Positions 1 to 6,354 of a stretch of 6,607 bases of DNA are shown piece by piece. The notes beneath the pieces are model-generated. The model had not been told where the DNA came from. It ran no database searches and saw nothing but the letters and a program-made list of their open reading frames with translations. Both the position numbers and the translations under genes were made by a program. Within the stretch, counting starts at the first letter, position 1; each line of letters opens with the position of its first letter. This DNA comes from Rhodospira sp. GTDB taxonomy: Bacteria > Pseudomonadota > Alphaproteobacteria > Rhodospirillales > Rhodospirillaceae. Location: assembly GCA_028277295.1 (NCBI GenBank), contig JANQGN010000349.1, forward strand, positions 1 to 6,607, in the 5' to 3' direction.

Positions 1-390
1 GCGCCGGCCGATCAGGTCGAGGCCCTGGCCAAGGCCCTCAAGGAGACCCTGGGCGAGGCGGTGAAGGAGGTGCGGGCCTCCACGCGCCTGAAGGAAAGCC
101 CTGTCTGCCTGGTGGCTGAGGAAGGGGACATGAGCCTGCACCTGGAACGCATGCTCAAGCAGGCCGGGCAGGGCGCCGGGCCGGGCGCCAACCGCGTCAT
201 GGAAATCAACCCGGGCCACCCGCTCATCAAGGGCATGGCCGCCAAGGCCGCCGGGGCCGCCGGGGCCGAGGCGGTCGCCGACATGGGCAAGCTGCTGCTC
301 GACCAGGCGCGCATCATGGAGGGCGAGCCGCCGGCCGACCCGGTCGCCTTCGCCCGGCGCATGAGCGCGGTGATGGTGGGCGCGCTGTAG
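1..390 (+). CDS. htpG: Chaperone HtpG (Hsp90 family), C-terminal part, 5' end outside the window
   Basis: The frame is open from base 1 and ends at TAG 388-390, giving the last 129 residues of a protein whose start lies upstream. HtpG is the bacterial cytosolic Hsp90, an ATP-driven dimeric chaperone that remodels client proteins. Only the C-terminal dimerisation domain is visible. Typical landmarks, counted from the first visible residue, are KEVRASTRLKESPVCLV (about 22-38), the MSLHLERMLKQ helix (about 44-54), EINPGHPLIKG (about 68-78) and the LLLDQARIMEGE helix (about 96-107) before FARRMSAVM near the end. These match alphaproteobacterial HtpG tails closely, as I remember them. The Ala/Gly-rich linker at about 79-90 is unusually simple in composition but lies where family members vary. 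The ATPase and middle domains cannot be judged. The gene converges on glgC and has no evident functional link to the glg genes. Confidence 0.93.
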   Translation, partial: APADQVEALAKALKETLGEAVKEVRASTRLKESPVCLVAEEGDMSLHLERMLKQAGQGAGPGANRVMEINPGHPLIKGMAAKAAGAAGAEAVADMGKLLLDQARIMEGEPPADPVAFARRMSAVMVGAL

Positions 391-407
391 GACGGGGACG
401 ATACGGA

Positions 408-442
408 GGGGCGCGCCGTCCTGACTGGTGGCGCGTCCCCTT
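408..442 (+). terminator. GC-rich hairpin after htpG, possible terminator
   Basis: GGGGCGCGCC (408-417) pairs with GGCGCG-T-CCCC (430-440): ten pairs, one bulged T, and a 12-nt loop. It lies 17 nt after the htpG stop. Only two T residues follow, so it lacks a proper U-tract. It may stop transcription weakly or protect the mRNA 3' end. A competing stem, AGGACGG (389-395) with CCGTCCT (416-422), overlaps the stop codon. Confidence 0.35.
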
Positions 443-549
443 GGGAGATCCCTCGGTCGCGTCCGCTCCCTCGGGATGAGGGGAAGCGTATTGCGCTCCC
501 TCAGGATGAGGGGCGTGTATAACGCGTCCTCGGGATCAGGGACGTCGGC
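431..549. repeat. Degenerate 30-bp tandem repeat with hairpin-forming units
   Basis: Three clear units share a 20-bp core at 464-483, 494-513 and 523-542, so the spacing is 30 and then 29 bp. Units 2 and 3 are identical at 19 of 20 core positions. The last unit matches unit 2 at 16 of 20. A fourth, more decayed unit at about 431-460 keeps mainly the left half of the core. Each good core is itself an inverted repeat, CCCTC-5 nt-GAGGG (468-482 and 498-512). The block lies between the convergent 3' ends of htpG and glgC. From memory, the core resembles CCTCATCCTGAGG-type palindromes scattered between genes in alphaproteobacteria. That resemblance is unchecked. Confidence 0.7.
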
Positions 550-589
550 GTTCGGGCCGCGAGACGGCCGGCGTCAGGGCGACCGAGAG

Positions 590-1912
590 TCACGCGTCGA
601 GCTTGTCCAGCATCTCCTGCGTGATCAGAGTCACACCGCCATCGGTGCGCAGGAAGCGCTTGGCGTCTTCCTCGGGGTCCTCGCCCACCACCAGGTGGGG
701 CGGCAACTTGGTGCCAGTGGCGACGACGGCCTTGGCGACGCGGGCGTGGCGGCCCACATCGACTCCGGGCAGCAACACGCTATCCGTGACGCTGGAGAAC
801 GAGTTGACCCTCACGTCGTGGAACAGCATGGACCGGCGCACCGCGCCGCCGGACACGATACAGCCGGCCGACAGCACCGAGTCCACGGCCATGCCGCGCC
901 GCTCGTCCTCGTCGAACACGAACTTGGCGCCCGGTCGCTGCACAGTGTAGGTCCAGATGGGCCAGGCCGGATCGTAGAGGTCCAGGTCCGGGGTCACCCC
1001 GACCAGGTCCATGTGCGCCGACCAATAGGCGTCGATGGTGCCCACGTCGCGCCAGTAGGCTTCTGGCGTGTGCGAGGCATGCACGCAGCTTTCCTCGAAG
1101 CGGTGCGCGACGATTCGCGCCTTGCCGATCTGGTGGGGAATGATGTTCTTGCCGAAGTCGCGCGCCGAGTTCGGGTCCCGCGCGTCTTCCTCGAGCGCGC
1201 CCAGCAGGAAGTCGGCGCTGAACAGATAGTTGCCCATGCTGACGAAGGCGCGGTCCGGCTTGCCGGGGATACAGGGTGGGTCGGCGGGCTTTTCGAGGAA
1301 GCTGATGATGTTGTCGTCTTCGTCGACGTGCACCACGCCGAAGGCGGTGGCCTGCTCGCGCGGGACTTCGATGCAGGCGATGGTGCAATCAGCCTTGGAC
1401 CGCAAGTGTGAGGCCATCATGCGCGAGTAGTCCTGCCGGTACACGTGGTCCCCGGCCAGCACCAGGATGTAATCGGCGCCGTGGGTCTGGATCTGCTCGA
1501 TGTTCTGATACACGGCATCGGCCGTGCCCTGGTACCAGGAGCCGGCGGCCGTCTGCTGCTGCGCCGGCCACAGTTCCACGAACTCGCCGATCTCGGCCCG
1601 CAGGAAGCCCCAGCCGCGCTGCACGTGGTGGATCAGCGTATGGGCCTTGTACTGCGTCAGAACGCAGATGCGGCGCAGGCCGGAGTTGATGCAGTTGGAC
1701 AGGGGGAAGTCGACGATCCGGTACTTGCCGCCGAAGGGCACCGCCGGCTTGCTCTCCTTCTCGGTCAGGTCCCTCAGGCGCGACCCGCGCCCGCCGGCCA
1801 ACACCAGCGCCAGGGTGCCTCGCATGGCACGATTGACGTCGCTGGCGAAGGCCAGCCCGTCACCGGCCACGTCCCGGTGATCGGCGCGATCGGTGTGCAC
1901 GCCCTGAGTCAT
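590..1912 (-). CDS. glgC: Glucose-1-phosphate adenylyltransferase (ADP-glucose pyrophosphorylase)
   Basis: This enzyme makes ADP-glucose and pyrophosphate from ATP and glucose-1-phosphate, the committed and usually allosterically controlled step of bacterial glycogen synthesis in the cytosol. The protein is 440 aa (E. coli 431). An N-terminal nucleotidyltransferase domain has LALVLAGGRGSRL (34-46), KPAVPFGGKYRIVDFPLSN (55-73), WYQGTADAVYQN (126-137) and AGDHVYRQDY (153-162). A C-terminal beta-helix domain follows. With a constant offset of 13 to E. coli GlgC, the catalytic Asp is D155, the substrate residues are Y127 and K208, and the activator-site Lys39 equivalent is K52. Control by a glycolytic intermediate is therefore plausible but not shown. 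The frame stays open to an ATG at 2011, but the ATG at 1912 is preferred: it has a GGAAGGA Shine-Dalgarno 9 nt upstream and gives the normal length. An ATG at residue 30 is a less likely alternative. The gene is divergent from glgA. Confidence 0.97.
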   Translation of the reverse strand: MTQGVHTDRADHRDVAGDGLAFASDVNRAMRGTLALVLAGGRGSRLRDLTEKESKPAVPFGGKYRIVDFPLSNCINSGLRRICVLTQYKAHTLIHHVQRGWGFLRAEIGEFVELWPAQQQTAAGSWYQGTADAVYQNIEQIQTHGADYILVLAGDHVYRQDYSRMMASHLRSKADCTIACIEVPREQATAFGVVHVDEDDNIISFLEKPADPPCIPGKPDRAFVSMGNYLFSADFLLGALEEDARDPNSARDFGKNIIPHQIGKARIVAHRFEESCVHASHTPEAYWRDVGTIDAYWSAHMDLVGVTPDLDLYDPAWPIWTYTVQRPGAKFVFDEDERRGMAVDSVLSAGCIVSGGAVRRSMLFHDVRVNSFSSVTDSVLLPGVDVGRHARVAKAVVATGTKLPPHLVVGEDPEEDAKRFLRTDGGVTLITQEMLDKLDA

Positions 1913-1921
1913 GCGCTGGTG

Positions 1922-1928
1922 TCCTTCC
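1922..1928 (-). promoter_or_regulatory. Shine-Dalgarno of glgC
   Basis: On the minus strand this reads GGAAGGA, nine nt before the ATG at 1912. It decides the start codon against the upstream in-frame ATG at 2011, which would add 33 residues unlike other GlgC proteins. Confidence 0.7.
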
Positions 1929-2134
1929 GTTCTATCATGCCTGAAATGGATTCGATTGCGGTTTGGTTTCGGCCGCAGGCGGAGAATTGCATGCCCGACC
2001 GCGACGATCAATCAAAGGAATGTGACGCTTCCCGAGACGTAGGACGCTCGTGCGATGCTGCGTGCCGAGGGCTTTGCTTCCACCGTTCGGGAGAGTAAGG
2101 TCCCCCCCGCCTCACAAGGCGTAGGCTCCGACAC

Positions 2135-2143
2135 GGAGAAGGA
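2135..2143 (+). promoter_or_regulatory. Shine-Dalgarno of glgA
   Basis: GGAGAAGGA ends 11 nt before the ATG at 2155. It supports the start that gives the conserved MRVLFVTPE beginning of GlgA. Confidence 0.65.
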
Positions 2144-2154
2144 ATCCCCGGCCG

Positions 2155-3603
2155 ATGCGCGTCCTGTTCGTCACGCCCGAAGCCCATCCCATGATCAAGA
2201 CTGGCGGCCTGGCCGACGTGGCCGGCGCCCTGCCCCTGGCGCTGAACCGCCTGGGAGTCGACGCCCGTATCCTGATGCCCGCGTACGCGGGTCTGCTGGA
2301 TCGGGTGGAGGTGACCGGTCCAGCCATCGACCTGGGCGAGGCGCTGCCCAATGTGCGTGCCCGCCTCGTGCCGGCGCGCTGTCGCGCGGGCGGACGCTCC
2401 TTGATCCTGGTGGACTGCCCGGCGTTGTACGAACGCCCGGGCGGTCCCTATCTGGATGAACACGGCCATGATTGGCCCGACAACTTCCTGCGATTCGGCC
2501 TGCTGGGCAAGGCTGGCGCCCTGGTGGCGGCGCGCGACGCGCTGCCCGACTGGACGCCCGACGTGGTGCATGCCAGCGACTGGCAAGCGGGCCTGACCGC
2601 GGTGTACCTGAGCTTATGGGGTGTTCGCCGGCCGGTGACCCTGTTCACCGTGCACAACCTGCATTACCAGGGCATCTTCGGCCGCGAGATTCTGCCCATG
2701 GTGGACCTGCCGGATCACGTCTACCAAGTCGACGGTCTGGAGTTCTATGGTCACGTATCGTACCTTAAGGCAGGTCTCTTCTATAGCCAGTTCCTGACCA
2801 CCGTCAGCCCCACCTACGCCCGCGAAATCCAGACTCCCATGGGCGGCGAGGGCCTGCACGGGCTGTTGTCGGCGCGCGCCTGGGCGTTGCAAGGGATCAC
2901 CAACGGCGTGGACCAGGAGGAATGGAACCCGGCGACCGATCCTTACCTGCCGGCGGTCTACGACGCCACCGACCTGGCGGGGAAGGCCGTCTGCAAGGCC
3001 GCCCTTCAACGCGAGATGGGCTTGGCCGAGCGCCCCGACGCGCCGCTGTTCGGTGTCGTCAGCCGTTTCGTGGAGCAGAAGGGAATCGACCTGGCTCTGT
3101 CGGTGGTGTCCACCGTCCTCGACCATGGGGGGCAGATGGTGATCCTCGGTTCCGGCGACCCCGGCCTGGAATGGCACGTGCGCGGCGCCGCCGGGGCCGC
3201 GCCAGAGTCGGTGGCCGCGCGCATTGGCTACAACGAGGGCCTGTCGCATCGCATTCAGGCCGGCTGCGACGCCCTGCTGGTGCCGTCGCGCTTCGAGCCC
3301 TGCGGGCTGACCCAACTCTACGCCATGCGCTACGGCACCCTGCCCGTGGTGCGGCGCACCGGGGGGCTGGCCGACACGGTGATTGATCTGGACGAGGCCG
3401 GGGCGGGCACTGGCATCGTCTTCGACGTCGCCGATCCGGCGGCCCTGGCCCAGGCGGTGCGCCGGGCCGTCGCCCATTATGGTCGGGACGGGGGCGCCGC
3501 CTGGCGCCGCACGATGATCAACGGCATGGCCTTGGACTTTAGTTGGGATCGGGTTGCCCGCGAGTATCTTGGGTTGTACGGAGAGGTTCTCCACGCGCCT
3601 TGA
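2155..3603 (+). CDS. glgA: Glycogen synthase (ADP-glucose type, GT5)
   Basis: GlgA transfers glucose from ADP-glucose to the non-reducing end of an alpha-1,4-glucan. The protein is 482 aa (E. coli 477) with the GT-B two-domain fold of family GT5. The N-terminal domain has the ADP-glucose motif KTGGLADV (15-22), with Lys15 at the same position as in E. coli, then HASDWQAGL (about 140-148) and FTVHNLHYQG (164-173, H167 matching E. coli H161). The C-terminal domain has SRFVEQKG (303-310, giving R304 and K309) and PSRFEPCGLTQLYAMRYGTLP (from 377, with E381 and C383 matching E. coli E377 and C379), followed by RRTGGLADTV. All expected active-site residues are present, so it should be active. The start begins at the conserved first strand and has a Shine-Dalgarno. 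It is divergent from glgC, its substrate supplier, and is followed on the same strand by glgP after 189 bp. Co-transcription with glgP is possible but unproven. Confidence 0.97.
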   Translation: MRVLFVTPEAHPMIKTGGLADVAGALPLALNRLGVDARILMPAYAGLLDRVEVTGPAIDLGEALPNVRARLVPARCRAGGRSLILVDCPALYERPGGPYLDEHGHDWPDNFLRFGLLGKAGALVAARDALPDWTPDVVHASDWQAGLTAVYLSLWGVRRPVTLFTVHNLHYQGIFGREILPMVDLPDHVYQVDGLEFYGHVSYLKAGLFYSQFLTTVSPTYAREIQTPMGGEGLHGLLSARAWALQGITNGVDQEEWNPATDPYLPAVYDATDLAGKAVCKAALQREMGLAERPDAPLFGVVSRFVEQKGIDLALSVVSTVLDHGGQMVILGSGDPGLEWHVRGAAGAAPESVAARIGYNEGLSHRIQAGCDALLVPSRFEPCGLTQLYAMRYGTLPVVRRTGGLADTVIDLDEAGAGTGIVFDVADPAALAQAVRRAVAHYGRDGGAAWRRTMINGMALDFSWDRVAREYLGLYGEVLHAP

Positions 3604-3792
3604 CACGGGGTCCTGGCCGGGACGTCAGGCCCCTCTCCGTCGACTGAGAGCCCGTCCGGAACGTCTCGGGAGCCGCAATATATTGTGCTCCTGTGCCCGA
3701 ATCTCATGCCCCATGTGGTGTCTTGTAAGGCTTTCCGGACAGACACTGAGGTTTGCGCCATCATGAAGCGCCAATAGGAAGGACGTTCGGCC
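3604..3792 (+). promoter_or_regulatory. glgA-glgP intergenic region, possible glgP leader
   Basis: The 189-bp gap is longer than usual for a simple operon joint, so glgP may have its own promoter. The only AT-rich spot is the perfect 10-bp palindrome CAATATATTG (3676-3685), which contains a -10-like TATATT (3679-3684). No convincing -35 lies 16-18 bp upstream. An 8-bp inverted repeat, GTCCGGAA (3654-3661) and TTCCGGAC (3733-3740), flanks it with 71 bp between the arms. No terminator with a T-run follows glgA. Regulatory function is inference only. Confidence 0.3.
3776..3783 (+). promoter_or_regulatory. Shine-Dalgarno of glgP
   Basis: AGGAAGGA lies nine nt before the ATG at 3793, with the same core and spacing as the glgC site. 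Its first bases overlap the TAG of a four-codon ATG-AAG-CGC-CAA-TAG frame at 3763-3777. Confidence 0.75.
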
Positions 3793-6270
3793 ATGGATCA
3801 ACTGGTGAAGGATGCCCTCGAGGGCGATCGTCGGGTTGACATCCAGGACATGGAGAGCATCCGGCATGCCCTGATAGATTACATGGTGCGGGTGGTCGGC
3901 ACCGACCCGCGCGACGCCGGTCCACGGGAATGGTTCCTGGCGCTCGCGCATATGCTCAAGGGCATCCTGTCGGAGCGCGGCATGAGCACCAGCCGGGCCC
4001 AGTACGGCCAGGACACGCGGCGGGTCTACTACCTGTCTATGGAGTTCCTCACCGGCCGGCGGCTCATGAAGCACCTGCTGGATTTCGGCCTCGAAGCCAA
4101 GGTGCGCGAGGCGATGGCGAGCTTGGGCCAGGATCTGGATGTCGTCGCCGAGGAGGAGCCGGATCCCGCCCTCGGCAATGGCGGTCTGGGGCGGCTGGCG
4201 GCCTGTTTCCTGGATTCCATGGCCACCCACCGCTATCCGGGACATGGCTACGGCATCCGGTATCAGTTCGGCATGTTCTCCCAGACCATCGAGGATGGCC
4301 AGCAGGTGGAGCATCCCGACAACTGGCTGCAACAAGGCAACCCATGGGAGTTCGTGCGCCACGGTGTGATCTATCCGGTGCGCTTCCATGGCCGCATCGT
4401 CTGTTTCAAGGATGAGAGGGGCCGCCAGATCTGCCAGTGGGTGGACACCGAGGACGTCCTGGCCATGGCCTATGACATGAAGGTCACGGGCTACGGCAGC
4501 GAGGTGATCTCCAACCTGCGCCTGTGGTCGGCGCAGTCCACCAACGCCTTCGATCTGCGCAACTTCAACCAGGGCAACTACATAGAGGCGGTCAAGGACA
4601 AGACAACCTCCGAGACCCTGTCCAAGGTGCTCTACCCGATGGATAGCACCGTCCTGGGCCAGGAATTGCGCCTCAAGCAGGAGTATTTCTTCGTCTCGGC
4701 CTCGCTGCAGGACATCATCGCCCGCCACCTGCGGGCCCACGATGATCTCACCTTGATGCCCGAGAAGATCACCATCCAGCTCAATGATACCCACCCCGCG
4801 CTCGCGATCCCCGAGATGATGCGCATCCTCATGGATGCGCATGGCATGGACTGGGAACCCGCCTGGGACCTGACGCGGCGGATCTTCTGCTACACCAACC
4901 ACACCCTGTTGCCGGAGGCCCTGGAGACCTGGCCCATCGGCATGCTGGAGCACGTGCTGCCCCGGCACCTGGAGATCATCTATCAGATCAACCATGACCA
5001 CCTGCAACAGGTGCGGTTCCGCTTCCCCGGCGACATGGAGGTGTTGCGCCGCATGTCGCTGGTGGACGACTCGACCCAGCGCATCCGCATGGCTCATCTG
5101 GCGATCGTCGGCAGCAAGCGGGTCAACGGCGTGGCGGCGTTGCACACCCGGCTGTTGCGTGAAACCGTCTTCCCCGAGTTCGACGACATGTTCCCGGGCA
5201 AGTTCATCAACGTCACCAACGGCGTGACCCAGCGGCGATGGCTGTTGCAATGCAATGCGGGCCTGGCGGCGCTGATCACCGAGGCCATCGGTGATGCCTG
5301 GACCACCGATCTGACGGCCCTCACGGCGCTGGAACCCCTGGCCGAGGACGCCGCCTTCCGGTCACGGTTCATGGCCGTCAAGCGCGCCAATAAGGAGCGG
5401 CTCGCGGCGCACATGCTGGCCCTGACCGGCGTGGACGCCGATCCGGACAGCCTGTTCGACGTACAGGTGAAGCGCATACACGAGTACAAGCGCCAGCTCC
5501 TGAACGTGCTCTACGTCATTCACCTGTACAACCGCATCCGCGACGGCCAGGCGGCGGACGCCGTGGCCCGCACCGTGATCATTGGCGGCAAGGCGGCGCC
5601 CGGCTACCACCTGGCCAAGCTGATCATCCGCCTGATCAACGACGTGGCGCTGACCATCAACAACGATTCGCAGGTCCGCGACCGACTGCGCGTGATCTTC
5701 GTGCCCAACTACAACGTCTCCAACGCCGAGGTAACCATTCCCGGCGCCGATCTGTCGCAGCAGATTTCCACCGCTGGTACCGAGGCTTCGGGCACCGGCA
5801 ACATGAAGTTCGCGCTCAATGGCGCGCTGACCATCGGCACGCTGGACGGCGCCAACATCGAGATCAAGGAAGAGGTCGGCGACGACAACATCTTCATCTT
5901 CGGCCTCACCGCCGATCAGGTCGCCGAGACCAAGCGACGCGGCTATAACCCTTGGCGCGTGGTGGAGGAGGACGCGGACCTCAAGCGGGTGGTGGGCATG
6001 ATCACCTCGGGCTTCTTCAGCCCGCAGCAGGTCAACCGCTATCACCCGATCCGCGATACCCTGTTCGACGAGGGCGACCGGTACATGGTGTTCGCCGACT
6101 TCCGCGCCTACCTGGAGGCGCAGGCGGCGGTCGAGGCCCTGTATCGGGATCCCGATGCCTGGGCGCGCAATGCGATCCTCAATGTCGCCCGCATGGGGCT
6201 GTTCTCGTCGGATCGCTCCATCCACACCTACGCGGAGACCATCTGGTCCATCGCGCCGATGGAGATGTGA
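3793..6270 (+). CDS. glgP: Glycogen/starch/alpha-glucan phosphorylase (GT35)
   Basis: GlgP removes glucose from the non-reducing ends of alpha-1,4-glucans with inorganic phosphate, yielding glucose-1-phosphate. It needs pyridoxal phosphate. The protein is 825 aa, full length for the family (E. coli GlgP 815). The N-terminal half has RVYYLSMEFLTGR (77-89), DPALGNGGLGRLAACFLDS (from 124) and NVTNGVTQRRWL (473-484). The C-terminal half has VKRIHEYKRQLLN (559-571), whose K560, R561 and K566 match the phosphate-site residues K568, R569 and K574 of rabbit muscle phosphorylase. EASGTGNMKFALNGALTIGT carries the cofactor lysine K672 (rabbit K680, the same offset of eight). The short N-terminus shows no match to the phosphorylated Ser14 segment of the animal enzyme, so covalent control is not expected. 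It lies downstream of glgA, and its product is the substrate of GlgC, closing the cycle. The maltodextrin-type paralogue (MalP) is the alternative name, but the glg context favours GlgP. Confidence 0.97.
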   Translation: MDQLVKDALEGDRRVDIQDMESIRHALIDYMVRVVGTDPRDAGPREWFLALAHMLKGILSERGMSTSRAQYGQDTRRVYYLSMEFLTGRRLMKHLLDFGLEAKVREAMASLGQDLDVVAEEEPDPALGNGGLGRLAACFLDSMATHRYPGHGYGIRYQFGMFSQTIEDGQQVEHPDNWLQQGNPWEFVRHGVIYPVRFHGRIVCFKDERGRQICQWVDTEDVLAMAYDMKVTGYGSEVISNLRLWSAQSTNAFDLRNFNQGNYIEAVKDKTTSETLSKVLYPMDSTVLGQELRLKQEYFFVSASLQDIIARHLRAHDDLTLMPEKITIQLNDTHPALAIPEMMRILMDAHGMDWEPAWDLTRRIFCYTNHTLLPEALETWPIGMLEHVLPRHLEIIYQINHDHLQQVRFRFPGDMEVLRRMSLVDDSTQRIRMAHLAIVGSKRVNGVAALHTRLLRETVFPEFDDMFPGKFINVTNGVTQRRWLLQCNAGLAALITEAIGDAWTTDLTALTALEPLAEDAAFRSRFMAVKRANKERLAAHMLALTGVDADPDSLFDVQVKRIHEYKRQLLNVLYVIHLYNRIRDGQAADAVARTVIIGGKAAPGYHLAKLIIRLINDVALTINNDSQVRDRLRVIFVPNYNVSNAEVTIPGADLSQQISTAGTEASGTGNMKFALNGALTIGTLDGANIEIKEEVGDDNIFIFGLTADQVAETKRRGYNPWRVVEEDADLKRVVGMITSGFFSPQQVNRYHPIRDTLFDEGDRYMVFADFRAYLEAQAAVEALYRDPDAWARNAILNVARMGLFSSDRSIHTYAETIWSIAPMEM

Positions 6271-6288
6271 TCCGCGGGTCGCGGGGAC

Positions 6289-6330
6289 GGCGCCAGGGTG
6301 TTTTCGGCGACACCTTACACCAGTGGCGCC
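6289..6330 (+). terminator. Extended hairpin just after glgP, possible terminator or 3' stabiliser
   Basis: GGCGCCA (6289-6295) pairs with TGGCGCC (6324-6330). Inside it, GGTGT (6297-6301) pairs with ACACC (6317-6321), separated from the outer stem by a small 1x2 internal loop and closing a 15-nt loop. An alternative inner partner, ACACC at 6310-6314, gives an 8-nt loop. The stem begins 18 nt after the glgP stop. No T-run follows (TGACGGTGACTC), so it is not a canonical intrinsic terminator. Rho-dependent ending with a protective hairpin is equally possible. Confidence 0.4.
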
Positions 6331-6354
6331 TGACGGTGACTCGAGAGGAGATGC

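Larger units (their letters stand above)
1913..2154. promoter_or_regulatory. Divergent glgC/glgA intergenic control region
   Basis: The 242 bp between the divergent glgC and glgA starts must hold the leftward glgC signals and probably the rightward glgA signals. The stretch around 1930-2025 is less GC-rich than the genes. I found no hexamer pair close enough to a sigma-70 consensus to call a promoter on either strand. TTGCAT at 1987-1992 has only a poor -10 partner. Just upstream of the glgA ribosome site is a run of seven C (2102-2108) overlapping a small hairpin, CGCCT-caca-AGGCG (2108-2121). No small gene or riboswitch fold was recognised. Confidence 0.5.

Noticed and set aside
431..549. 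Repeat array considered as a CRISPR
   Set aside because: The period of 29-30 bp covers repeat and spacer together. The intervening sequence is only about 10 bp and there are no cas genes.
428..1411. 327-codon plus-strand open frame
   Set aside because: It lies mostly antisense to the well-supported glgC, begins inside the tandem repeat region, and has the His/Val/Gly/Arg-rich composition of an antisense frame in GC-rich DNA. No recognisable domain.
1913..2011. N-terminal extension of GlgC from the ATG at 2011
   Set aside because: The 33 added residues are Arg/His-rich and unlike GlgC. The ATG at 1912 has a good Shine-Dalgarno at proper spacing and gives the family length.
1987..2015. TTGCAT with a downstream AATCAA as a glgA promoter
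   Set aside because: The -10 match is only three of six, and the proposed start would leave a leader of over 120 nt. Not supportable by eye.
2614..3606. 330-codon minus-strand open frame
   Set aside because: It is fully antisense to glgA, whose motifs are complete. Same compositional bias as the other shadows.
3654..3740. 8-bp inverted repeat GTCCGGAA/TTCCGGAC around the glgA-glgP gap centre
   Set aside because: The arms contain the self-palindromic TCCGGA, which is common in such GC-rich DNA, and are 71 bp apart. It is not distinctive enough to call an operator.
3625..5250. 541-codon minus-strand open frame
   Set aside because: It is opposite glgP, with every conserved glgP motif read on the other strand. 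Its His/Leu/Gln/Val-rich composition is typical of an antisense shadow, and no domain is recognisable.
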